A DNA stretch of 8,272 nucleotides from NCBI GenBank assembly GCA_016743925.1, contig JADGFH010000032.1, positions 5,238 to 13,509 on the forward strand, read 5' to 3'. Each line of letters starts with the position of its first letter. The first letter of the stretch is position 1. The DNA comes from Labilibaculum sp. Its GTDB lineage: Bacteria; Bacteroidota; Bacteroidia; Bacteroidales; Marinifilaceae. A program made the translations under genes and the position numbers. Shown here in pieces: positions 1-7,317 of the stretch. The notes below the pieces were generated by a model. The model searched no databases, was not told the origin of the DNA, and saw nothing but the letters and a program-made list of their open reading frames with translations.

Positions 1-1460
1 GAAAATTGTTCTGCTCCTATTCCAATTGCTCTAACTGGTATCGGACTTGCTGTATGCGAAAAAGTAGTCCATCCGATGCCTGCTTTTTGTGAAATTAAAT
101 GACAAGCAGTAACCGTTAAAGGATCGTAACTTCCATACAACAAATAAAATTGATCTCTGTTTTTCATTTTCTTTTGGTAAATCATACTTTTTTCGAAAGC
201 CGTTTTTAATTGTTCCTTTTCAAAATTGGTCAAGGCCAATCCCTTGCTGTCATCTCCCAAGCCAAAATGCTCTTGAACCATAGCCAATGCATCATCTACT
301 TTATATGTTCCTTTGTTATTCTTTTTATAATCTTTCAATTTGGCCTCGAATTTTTCATATGAAATATTCTGGTGTTGTAATAGAGCTAATTCCGATTCAT
401 AATGTTTTCCCGAAAAACCCAATCCCATTCCACCTGTTTCATGATCGGCAGTGACAACAATCAAGGTTTCTTTAGGATGTTTTTTATAAAAGTCCAAAGC
501 AACACTAACCGCTTTATCGAATTCCAATACTTCGTGAATTACTGTGGCAGCATCGTTAGCATGGCAAGCCCAATCTATTTTTCCTCCTTCAACCATCATA
601 AAAAAGCCTTTGGAATTGTCTAATAACTCAATTCCTTTTTGAGTAAAATCAGCCAAAGAAATATCACGTTCCTTTTTTTGATCGATACCATAAGGCAAAG
701 CTTCACCCCTTGCCATACGAGGAGTGATGGCTATAATTTTATCATCACCTTTCTTTAATTGATTAAATTCTTTATGTGTGTTTATCAATTGATATCCATA
801 CGATTTCACAACATCATGAAGATGTGCATTATTACTTTTCAATTCGCCATCAGAAGCCATACCCATGTTTGCCATGGTATTTTTATCATCCACTTTCCCA
901 TCTCCTTCCGGATTTCGAAATCCGCCTCCAGCGAAATAATTGAAGTTACTTTTACCTAAATCTAAACCGATTTTATAGAAGTAGTTTCGTGTAGGCTGAT
1001 GAGCATAAAAGCATGCAGGTGTTGCGTGATTCAGAGAAACTGAGCTTACAATTCCAACTTTAAATTTCTTATCTCGAGCAATTTCCGCAACCGTTTTTAA
1101 TGGCTTTTGTTTGGCAGCATCCATAGCAATGGTGTTCAAACTCGTCTTATGCCCTGTGGCCAAAGCTGTACCTGCTGCTGCGGATCCTGTAATGAAACGA
1201 TCTGTAGCATTAGTGGTGAAAAATCCGGTATAAGGTAGCGTACTAAAACTCAATTTCTTTACCCCATTGTTATTATGCTCTAAAGCACCCAAATAAGCTT
1301 CGGCTACATTTGCTTGCGACAAGCCCATTCCATCACCAATAAAATAAAATATATATTTGGGTTTTTTGAATTGTTCTTTTTTATTACTGAAAGATTGTGC
1401 GCTTAATTGTAATCCAACAAATAAGAAAAGCACAAAAAACATTTGACATTTTCTAATCAT
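1..1460 (-). CDS. PhoA-family alkaline phosphatase, exported (C-terminus cut by window edge)
   Basis: This is a metal-dependent phosphomonoesterase that releases phosphate outside the cytoplasm. I read 486 codons from ATG at 1460 to the left edge with no break. Residues 1-21 are a Sec signal peptide, with probable cleavage after L-S-A before Q22. The alkaline phosphatase landmarks are in order: D43 in GDGMG; nucleophile S93 in TGSAAAGTALATG; the NHATPA motif (H145, T147), with R158 aligning to E. coli Arg166; E291, D296 and H300 in EGGKIDWACH; D339-H340 in ADHETGG; H469 in FSHTASPIPV. The reading stops within the late GAEQF motif, so probably only a few tens of residues are missing. The residue before the catalytic serine is Gly92, where E. 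coli PhoA and animal enzymes have Asp, and W297 sits where E. coli has Lys328. A terminator separates the gene from the upstream operon, so it is probably transcribed alone. The family call is firm; the substrate is not known. Confidence 0.95.
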   Translation of the reverse strand, partial: MIRKCQMFFVLFLFVGLQLSAQSFSNKKEQFKKPKYIFYFIGDGMGLSQANVAEAYLGALEHNNNGVKKLSFSTLPYTGFFTTNATDRFITGSAAAGTALATGHKTSLNTIAMDAAKQKPLKTVAEIARDKKFKVGIVSSVSLNHATPACFYAHQPTRNYFYKIGLDLGKSNFNYFAGGGFRNPEGDGKVDDKNTMANMGMASDGELKSNNAHLHDVVKSYGYQLINTHKEFNQLKKGDDKIIAITPRMARGEALPYGIDQKKERDISLADFTQKGIELLDNSKGFFMMVEGGKIDWACHANDAATVIHEVLEFDKAVSVALDFYKKHPKETLIVVTADHETGGMGLGFSGKHYESELALLQHQNISYEKFEAKLKDYKKNNKGTYKVDDALAMVQEHFGLGDDSKGLALTNFEKEQLKTAFEKSMIYQKKMKNRDQFYLLYGSYDPLTVTACHLISQKAGIGWTTFSHTASPIPVRAIGIGAEQF

Positions 1461-1513
1461 ATTCTTTAATTTTATTTGTAATTAGATCCAATTGAGATAA
1501 TTACTGATCTGTT

Positions 1514-1556
1514 AAAAAAAAGAGAACAAAACTATTTCACAATTCATTTTGTTCTC
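1514..1556 (-). terminator. Rho-independent terminator of the GH20-sulfatase-GH29 operon
   Basis: A perfect 10-bp inverted repeat pairs 1522-1531 with 1547-1556 around a 15-nt loop. Read on the minus strand, the stem ends in GTTCTC and is followed at once by eight T residues (1521 down to 1514). This is the classic stem plus U-tract layout. It lies about 48 bp past the fucosidase stop and before the alkaline phosphatase start, so it should end the operon transcript and isolate the phosphatase gene. The stem is A/T-rich with only four G-C pairs, so some readthrough is possible. Confidence 0.85.
1527..1534 (-). promoter_or_regulatory. Candidate Bacteroidota -7 element for the alkaline phosphatase
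   Basis: The minus strand reads TAGTTTTG here, a full match to the TAnnTTTG -7 consensus of Bacteroidota sigma-ABfr promoters. It would start transcription near 1520 and give a leader of about 60 nt before the ATG at 1460. No TTTG element sits at the expected -33 distance. The motif also falls inside the terminator stem, so the match could be a by-product of that sequence. Confidence 0.3.
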
Positions 1557-1603
1557 CATCCTTAACTCAACTTTAATATTATTCTTTAAATACTTATTGA
1601 TTG

Positions 1604-3697
1604 TTAATGTATTACATCGAATTCACCAATAGAAATTCGGTTTGTACCATCGGCTGTGGTTTTGGCTATAAAACGTAAATATCTTGCCTTAACCGAAGAG
1701 AAAAATTTATGTTGCTCTATTGGATTGTTCTTGATATTGGAAAATTCACCTGATGAAACTTTCTTCCATTTTTTTTGATCCAAACTAGTATAGAGTTCAT
1801 AGTTTGCAATTAAATTTAAGCTATGACCATTCTGACGGGGCATATAAGTAAAGCCTTTAATATTTTGTGCTTCTCCCATGTCGATTTTCACTTCTACTGG
1901 TTTAAATACTTCTTCATTATCAGAATTAAAGATGTTTTTCGGATCTCCATCAATGATTTTATACGCCTTATTCATCGGCCCATTGGAAACCGATAATACC
2001 TTCCAAGATGATTTAGTTTTTGAACATTTCATTAACTTCTCCTGGCTGTACTTATTTGCATCCTTGTTATATGAAATGGCTTTTATTGCACCAGCATCTG
2101 CAAAGGTAAATTCGCCTTGGTATTTGGTAGATTCTTTTGATGGTGTACTACCATTTATTGTATAGTAGATTTCCACATCGTGATTGGCTTCAATTTGCAC
2201 TTTACCTTCACTGTCTCTTTTGATTTTTGGAGAACGAATGAACGCTGGAGCATTAAAGGCTTCCACATTTGCAATCAACGGACATGCTCTAGAATCGATG
2301 ATACTCACGCGCAATGCACTTGCATTTACCTTCTTGAATCGAAGAATTCTCTTGTATCCAATTGTTGTTTCATTAGCAATTTCCACCCAATTTTCGCCTA
2401 CTTTTGCCTCAACAGTAAATGCCTTTACTCTTTGTCCTAATGCAATATATTCCTGAAGCAATAAACGGTTCACATCTTTAGCCTCAGCCAATTCAAAAGT
2501 AAGGCTTGCAGCCTTTACCTCATTATCTGTTGCCCAATAGGTTTGCTTATTTCCATCCGTTGCATTTTCTGCTTCGTAATCCGAATCATTTCCTCTTTCA
2601 TTCGATGCCAACACTTCAACATCCTTCAGAATATTTTCTTTGAAATCAGCATGTAAAACCTTCACCAGTTCTTTCAAACGGGTTTCATCATTCTCATGAA
2701 CCAAACCTCTTCTGTCAACTGGTAAATTTAAAAGTAAGGTAGCATTACGTCCAACTGATGAGTAGTAAATATCCACCATATCTTCCAAAGATTTCACCTT
2801 ATCGTCTTCATTTTTGTGATAGAACCAACCCGGACGAATCGAAACATCAGCCTCACCAGGAACCCATTTTTCTCCATCAATATGCCCAGTCATATATTCT
2901 TTGTGACGCACTTTTCCAGCCAAATCATCTTTCTGGCGTAACATACTCCAATTGGTTGTTTCAGCAATTCCTCTTTCATTTCCGATCCAACGGGCTTCTG
3001 CTGGGCCAATTCCCCATACTAGAGTTTTAGGAGAAATTTCCCTGATCAACTTATAGGTTTCATCCCAGTTGTAATACTTTAAGGTATTGATTTTACGATT
3101 TTCATTTGCACCGCCGTAATATCCACTTCCACCATTAGCTCCATCGAACCACATTTCGAAAACATCGCCATAATTGGTCAATAATTCCTCCAATTGATTT
3201 CTGAAATAAGTTACGTAGCCTTCTCGTCCATATTCTGCATGATTTCTATCCCATGGTGAAAGATAAACACCAAACTTTAAACCATACTCCTTACAAGCGT
3301 CTGAAACTTCCTTAACCACATCACCTTTTCCATTTTTCCATGGTGATTTGGTAAGGTTGTGTTCATTGTATTTGGTTGGCCACAAACAAAAGCCATCGTG
3401 ATGCTTTGCTGTTAAAATAATTCCCTTCATTCCAGCTTCCTTTACAACTCTTGCCCACTGACGAGCATCAAATTCTGTTGGATTAAAAACTTCAGGTGAC
3501 TCATCTCCAAACCCCCACTCTTTGTTTGTAAAAGTATTGGTGGTAAAATGCACAAATGCGTACATTTCCATTTCATGCCAATCCAATTGTTTTTGTGTTG
3601 GAATTGGAAGGCAAGCCTCTGGTTTTGTAACTTGTTTCTTACAAGCTATAAATGCCAATGCTGCGACTAATACTATCGCTATTTTATTTAATTTCAT
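1604..3697 (-). CDS. Alpha-L-fucosidase lipoprotein, GH29 (probably the 1,3/1,4-specific B type), with accessory binding domains
   Basis: This enzyme removes terminal alpha-linked L-fucose from glycans. It has 697 residues. Residues 1-19 form a lipoprotein signal with lipid-acceptor C19 (A-F-I-A-C). The following K-K-Q carries no acidic surface-export signal, so the periplasmic face is my guess. The GH29 barrel spans about 35-355, with FVHF (H50), TAKHHDGF (H99, H100) and EMWFDGANGG holding the expected nucleophile D185. E241 in RWIGNE is the likely acid/base by analogy with GH29-B enzymes. Residues about 360-483 resemble an F5/8 type C (CBM32-like) domain, about 487-550 a chitobiase C-terminal-like domain (YYTINGSTPS), and about 565-697 a second F5/8-like domain. 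The start is 12 bp after the sulfatase stop, so it is the last gene of the operon and is followed by a terminator. The family is firm; B-type linkage specificity is inferred from motif style. Confidence 0.95.
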   Translation of the reverse strand: MKLNKIAIVLVAALAFIACKKQVTKPEACLPIPTQKQLDWHEMEMYAFVHFTTNTFTNKEWGFGDESPEVFNPTEFDARQWARVVKEAGMKGIILTAKHHDGFCLWPTKYNEHNLTKSPWKNGKGDVVKEVSDACKEYGLKFGVYLSPWDRNHAEYGREGYVTYFRNQLEELLTNYGDVFEMWFDGANGGSGYYGGANENRKINTLKYYNWDETYKLIREISPKTLVWGIGPAEARWIGNERGIAETTNWSMLRQKDDLAGKVRHKEYMTGHIDGEKWVPGEADVSIRPGWFYHKNEDDKVKSLEDMVDIYYSSVGRNATLLLNLPVDRRGLVHENDETRLKELVKVLHADFKENILKDVEVLASNERGNDSDYEAENATDGNKQTYWATDNEVKAASLTFELAEAKDVNRLLLQEYIALGQRVKAFTVEAKVGENWVEIANETTIGYKRILRFKKVNASALRVSIIDSRACPLIANVEAFNAPAFIRSPKIKRDSEGKVQIEANHDVEIYYTINGSTPSKESTKYQGEFTFADAGAIKAISYNKDANKYSQEKLMKCSKTKSSWKVLSVSNGPMNKAYKIIDGDPKNIFNSDNEEVFKPVEVKIDMGEAQNIKGFTYMPRQNGHSLNLIANYELYTSLDQKKWKKVSSGEFSNIKNNPIEQHKFFSSVKARYLRFIAKTTADGTNRISIGEFDVIH

Positions 3698-3709
3698 TCT
3701 ATATCTATT

Positions 3710-5266
3710 TTAATACTCTTTCTCTTTCAAAAACTTCAATTGTTCCCAGTATTCAGGACCATCATTTTTCTGCACTTCTCCCATTGTGCTTCTTCCACAA
3801 GTTATTATGCTCCCTAGTTGATCTCTAAATTCTTCTACTAAATCAGGCAATTCATCTTGTAGATTTTTTCTCTCTGCGATATCGTCTTTTAAACAATATA
3901 GTTGTACTTTAGGAAGAGTAGCAATGATATCTTTATCTTTTGAAGGATGTGGATATGACCAACCACCTGAGCCAGGACAAAAACAAGCTTTCCAATCTCC
4001 TTTTCGGTAGGCAAACTCTCCTCCCCCTGAATGCATTACCATACTTTTTCTTTGTGCATAATTTGATTTCAAACCTAAGGCCTTTAACATGCTAAAAGAG
4101 TCCTCACCTTCATTATCTTTCATCGGTACATTCAGAAGATCTGCTAAACTTGCATAGAAATCAGTTGTTGAAATCAGCCTATCACTAACAGATTGTTTAA
4201 TTTTGGCTGGCCAACTTACAAAGAATGGCACTCGATGACCTCCCTCAAAAATATCGCCTTTATGGCCTCTAAAATTATAGTTTGGATTGTGGTTCTTCTT
4301 CGCTAAAATCTTAAAATTAGCCTCTGGAGAACAACCGTTATCACTGGTAAAAACAATTATAGTATTGTCAACAATTCCTTGTTTCGTTACTATTTCGGTA
4401 ATTTCCCCTACAACCCAATCAACCATCAAAACAAAATCAGCGTAAGGGCTATCCAATCCACTTTTACCTTTAAATTCATCCGATGGAAGAATTGGTGTGT
4501 GAGGTGCAGATAATGGAAAATATAGAAAGAAAGCTTTTTCTCCATTCGCTTTTTCAGCAATATAATTGGTAGCTCGTTTTGTCATTTCCGTCAGCACTTC
4601 TTCATGCTTGAAATCATCTGAACAAATACCATCTCTCCACCAACCATATTTTGTCTTTCTATGACCAGCAATTCCCTTGATAGGAACCATTGTTGGCTGT
4701 TCATTTTCAACCCACACATAAGGTGGCATATCCAAGGAACCGCAAAATCCATAGAAATAGTCAAAACCGCAAGAGATTGGTCCGTTCTTGATAGGTTTTG
4801 AAAAATCAATTTTATCATCTCCGGCTTCTACATTATTCCATTCCCAACCCAAATGCCATTTTCCTATACAGGCTGTTTCATAATCCTGTTTTTTTAGTAA
4901 ATCAGCTACAGTAGATCGTTCAGATGTAATAATATTTTTTTGAAATCCTGTTAACGCACCTTTTTTCAAGGTAGATCTCCAATTGTACCTTCCTGTAAGA
5001 ATTCCATATCTGGTTGGCGTACAGACTGCTGAGCTTGTATGTGCGTCGGTAAACACAACTGCTTGACTAGCCAAAGCATCCAAATTTGGTGTTTGTATTT
5101 TGCTCTCTTTATTCAAACAAGAAAGATCGCCATATCCCAAATCATCTGCCAAAATATAAATGATATTGGGCTTTGTTTCTTGTTTTTTCTCTTGCTCACA
5201 TGATTGGAATCCAAGCCAACTTAAAACTCCACAAACCAACAAAATTAAACTTCTAAATCTATTCAT
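3710..5266 (-). CDS. S1-family (formylglycine) sulfatase lipoprotein
   Basis: This enzyme hydrolyses sulfate esters, here probably on a glycan. I start it at the ATG at 5266 (518 residues) because a signal peptide begins there and ends at lipid-acceptor C23 (G-F-Q-S-C). An in-frame ATG at 5314 would add 16 residues encoded largely by a hairpin. Sulfatase landmarks are: metal ligands D41-D42 in ILADDLGYGD; C82-T-P-T-R86, the C-x-P-x-R signature whose Cys becomes formylglycine; K136 and H138 in GKWHLG; H256 in APHTP; D309-N310 in TSDNG; K336 in RGHKGDIFEGG. The active site therefore looks complete. The C-terminal subdomain contains WKACFCPGSGGW and YCLKDD, usual for arylsulfatase A-like enzymes. 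It needs a maturating enzyme (anSME type), which is not in this window. It lies between the GH20 and GH29 genes and presumably removes sulfate that blocks those exo-glycosidases. The exact sulfate position and S1 subfamily cannot be assigned by eye. Confidence 0.95.
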   Translation of the reverse strand: MNRFRSLILLVCGVLSWLGFQSCEQEKKQETKPNIIYILADDLGYGDLSCLNKESKIQTPNLDALASQAVVFTDAHTSSAVCTPTRYGILTGRYNWRSTLKKGALTGFQKNIITSERSTVADLLKKQDYETACIGKWHLGWEWNNVEAGDDKIDFSKPIKNGPISCGFDYFYGFCGSLDMPPYVWVENEQPTMVPIKGIAGHRKTKYGWWRDGICSDDFKHEEVLTEMTKRATNYIAEKANGEKAFFLYFPLSAPHTPILPSDEFKGKSGLDSPYADFVLMVDWVVGEITEIVTKQGIVDNTIIVFTSDNGCSPEANFKILAKKNHNPNYNFRGHKGDIFEGGHRVPFFVSWPAKIKQSVSDRLISTTDFYASLADLLNVPMKDNEGEDSFSMLKALGLKSNYAQRKSMVMHSGGGEFAYRKGDWKACFCPGSGGWSYPHPSKDKDIIATLPKVQLYCLKDDIAERKNLQDELPDLVEEFRDQLGSIITCGRSTMGEVQKNDGPEYWEQLKFLKEKEY

Positions 5267-5285
5267 ATAATTGAATTTGATAGTA

Positions 5286-5312
5286 GGAAACAATGCTATA
5301 TTTATTGTTTCC
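5286..5312 (-). other. Intercistronic stem-loop before the sulfatase gene
   Basis: A perfect 9-bp inverted repeat, GGAAACAAT paired with ATTGTTTCC, encloses a 9-nt spacer (5295-5303). It lies in the 71-bp gap between the GH20 stop (5338) and the sulfatase start (5266), about 20 nt before the ATG. No T-run follows it on the minus strand, so it is not an ordinary intrinsic terminator. It could protect or define an mRNA end, or modulate sulfatase translation. It overlaps the alternative upstream ATG at 5314-5312, which argues that this stretch is non-coding. Confidence 0.6.
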
Positions 5313-5337
5313 ATTCCACTCCATTTTAATAATATCT

Positions 5338-6915
5338 TTATTTTTCTTTATCGAAATAGTTCACATTCATCGCATCTAAAAATTCGTAATGCTTTTTCAT
5401 ACGATTTTTAAATTCCTCAAAAGATGATTTCTTTTCACTACTCCATAACACTTCAGACAGTGCACAAGCTCTAGGATAAGCCATGTATTCCATGTGATCC
5501 TCAGTCTTGATATATTCTGACCAAAGATTAGCCTGGGCTCCTAAGATAAAGTGATGTTTTTCTGTTGGTAATTCCTTTGGAAAAGGATTGAATTCATAAA
5601 CTTTCTCTAAAGTATTCATTCCTCCAATAGCCAGTGGCTCATCGCTTTTTGGCCCCTGGTAATTATCGAAATAACATGGAGATCCGGGAGTCATAATCAC
5701 ATCATGATCCATATTTGCAGCTGCAATACCACCTTTCATTCCTCTCCAGGACATTACCGTAGCATTGGGAGCCAATCCGCCTTCTAAAATCTCATCCCAA
5801 CCAATAATTTGTTTTCCTTTAGAGTTGATGTATTTTTCCATTCGCTGGATAAAGTAGGACTGCAATTCATGAAAATCCTTCAAACCTTCCTCTTCCATTC
5901 TCTTTTTGCAAAGTAGGCATTCTTTCCAATGATCTTTAAATGCTTCATCACCACCAATATGAATGTATTTCGATGGAAACAATTCTACTACTTCATCAAT
6001 CACATCTTCAAGAAATTTAAATGTTGACTCTTTACCTGCGCAGTAAATCGTATGAAATACGCCCCAATTTTCGGCTACCTTATAATCTTCACCTTTACAT
6101 CCCAAATGAGGATAAGAAGTTAAAGCGGCAGTAGCATGACCTGGCATCTCAATCTCAGGAATTACATTTATATATTTTCCCTTAGCATAAGCAACGATTT
6201 CTTTAATTTGTTCTTGTGTATAAAAACCTTCCACAGGCACACCATCAAATTCATGGAGTTTATCACCATAATGTCCGATTTTAGTTTGAGCACGCTTGCT
6301 ACCAATTTCAGTAAGTTTTGGATATTTCTTAATCTCAATTCTCCAACCCTGATCCTCAGTTAAATGCCAATGCAAATTATTGTACTTGTAAAATGCCATC
6401 ACATCTATGAATTTCTTAATGAATTCAACAGGAAAAAAATGGCGACAAACATCAATGTGCAATCCGCGATATTTAAACCTTGGTTCATCTTCAATCATTA
6501 CACCTTTAATTAAATCCCCTTCTACTAATTGATGTAGCGTTTGAATTCCATAAAAAACACCTGCATAATTAGCTGCGGTAATTTTTACATTTTTTCTGTT
6601 AACAATTAATTGATATGCTTCAGATGACTTTGCTAAGGATTTATCAATGGCAATTTCAATTACTTTTGATACTCTTGCCTTCGAAGTAATTTTTAAATTT
6701 TGTGCTAAAGACCTATTTAGAACTTCAGCTAAACGAAGCATTTCCTTATCAGATTTATCGATTAAAATTTTAACACTCTTAGTGATATTAAAATCATTAT
6801 CAACAAGGGTTACTTTTTGTGGATATGGAATTAACGAAAGTAATTTTTCCTGAGCAATTCCCAGATTAATATTTATTGCCATAATAAAGGCAACAATTAC
6901 AATTCTCCTCTTCAT
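5338..6915 (-). CDS. Exported beta-N-acetylhexosaminidase, GH20
   Basis: This exo-enzyme removes terminal beta-GlcNAc or GalNAc by substrate-assisted catalysis. I start it at the ATG at 6915 (525 residues) because that places a Sec signal peptide at the N-terminus (M-K-R-R, hydrophobic core, probable cleavage after G-I-A at residue 21). An in-frame ATG at 7002 would add 29 residues with no signal-like character. Residues about 26-140 match the GH20 N-terminal alpha/beta domain and about 146-491 the TIM barrel. Visible motifs are R150 in YRGLHIDVCRHF, LHWHLTEDQGW, EIEMPGHA (H260), the catalytic pair D323-E324 in HIGGDEA, and W373, W390 and W465 lining the -1 pocket (GWDE, MSWR, NLWSE). The protein ends soon after the barrel, without the extra C-terminal binding domains many homologues carry. 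It is first in the operon and looks soluble and periplasmic or secreted, unlike the two downstream lipoproteins. Confidence 0.95.
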   Translation of the reverse strand: MKRRIVIVAFIMAININLGIAQEKLLSLIPYPQKVTLVDNDFNITKSVKILIDKSDKEMLRLAEVLNRSLAQNLKITSKARVSKVIEIAIDKSLAKSSEAYQLIVNRKNVKITAANYAGVFYGIQTLHQLVEGDLIKGVMIEDEPRFKYRGLHIDVCRHFFPVEFIKKFIDVMAFYKYNNLHWHLTEDQGWRIEIKKYPKLTEIGSKRAQTKIGHYGDKLHEFDGVPVEGFYTQEQIKEIVAYAKGKYINVIPEIEMPGHATAALTSYPHLGCKGEDYKVAENWGVFHTIYCAGKESTFKFLEDVIDEVVELFPSKYIHIGGDEAFKDHWKECLLCKKRMEEEGLKDFHELQSYFIQRMEKYINSKGKQIIGWDEILEGGLAPNATVMSWRGMKGGIAAANMDHDVIMTPGSPCYFDNYQGPKSDEPLAIGGMNTLEKVYEFNPFPKELPTEKHHFILGAQANLWSEYIKTEDHMEYMAYPRACALSEVLWSSEKKSSFEEFKNRMKKHYEFLDAMNVNYFDKEK

Positions 6916-6999
6916 AGTTTGATTTATTTTATTTTTAAGCTTATCAATTTTAATATAACATCCCATTCTACTGTAACCAGATAAATTTGATTTTGAAGT

Positions 7000-7007
7000 C
7001 AAACCTT
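7000..7007 (-). promoter_or_regulatory. Weak candidate -7 element for the GH20-sulfatase-GH29 operon
   Basis: The minus strand reads AAGGTTTG, one mismatch (first base) from the Bacteroidota consensus TAnnTTTG. It would start transcription near 6993 and give a leader of about 80 nt before the GH20 ATG. I see no clear -33 TTTG. A poor core promoter with repeats just upstream would suit an activator-dependent operon, but this is inference. Confidence 0.25.
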
Positions 7008-7039
7008 AATAAAAAATGATTTCTTCATTAAATGTTAAG

Positions 7040-7136
7040 CTGATATTTTTAGTTGTTTTTGGGTTGATATTTATAATTTCAATACTGACATTTTTCAGTT
7101 CAATTTCACTAAGATTTCGATTTATACTGATATCTC
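7040..7136. repeat. Direct repeats YTGAYATHT, about two helical turns apart (candidate operator array)
   Basis: Four similar units lie in the same orientation: CTGATATTTT at 7040, TTGATATTTA at 7064, CTGACATTTT at 7085 and CTGATATCTC at 7127. Start-to-start distances are 24, 21 and 42 bp, so the sites fall on roughly the same face of the helix. A further copy, CTGATGTTTC, is at 7227. The third unit also lies in a short dyad, ACTGA-N6-TCAGT (7084-7099). The array sits 33 bp and more upstream of the weak -7 candidate of the GH20 operon, where an activator would bind. Direct half-sites spaced about 21 bp are known for AraC-type DNA-binding domains, the output domain of many hybrid two-component regulators of glycan loci. 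No regulator gene is visible here. Confidence 0.45.
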
Positions 7137-7239
7137 TATAATTTTAGTGAAAAACCGTATCTGTAACCCCTCAAAATAATCTAATTTCCTCTAGAATTAC
7201 TTGCACACATGTCAGCAATAATTGTACTGATGTTTCCTT

Positions 7240-7276
7240 AAACATGCAGTCTGTAAGCTTTGCATGTTTTATGCAA
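7240..7276. repeat. Two overlapping inverted repeats sharing one arm
   Basis: AAACATGCA (7240-7248) and TGCATGTTT (7261-7269) form a perfect 9-bp dyad with a 12-bp spacer. The right part of this dyad is reused: TTGCAT (7260-7265) and ATGCAA (7271-7276) form a perfect 6-bp dyad with a 5-bp spacer. The two pairings cannot form at the same time. If this part is transcribed they would be alternative hairpins; in DNA they would be clustered half-sites for a dimeric protein. No T-run follows on either strand, so a terminator is unlikely. Confidence 0.5.
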
Positions 7277-7317
7277 CATTCATCATGTGAATTGCTACAT
7301 CCTTTCTTTCAATTAAC

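Noticed and set aside
402..959. Plus-strand ORFs of 66-73 codons opposite the alkaline phosphatase
   Set aside because: They lie wholly inside a clear minus-strand enzyme gene with all active-site motifs; their peptides show no recognisable features.
1878..3713. Several plus-strand ORFs of 63-95 codons opposite the fucosidase, one covering its signal peptide region
   Set aside because: They are antisense to conserved GH29 and accessory-domain coding sequence and look like frame shadows.
5267..5314. Sixteen-residue N-terminal extension of the sulfatase from ATG 5314
   Set aside because: It would bury the lipoprotein signal peptide and is encoded largely by a perfect inverted repeat.
6985..7003. 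TTGACT ... TATCTG resembling an E. coli sigma-70 promoter on the minus strand
   Set aside because: The spacing is about 13 bp, and Bacteroidota promoters follow a different consensus.
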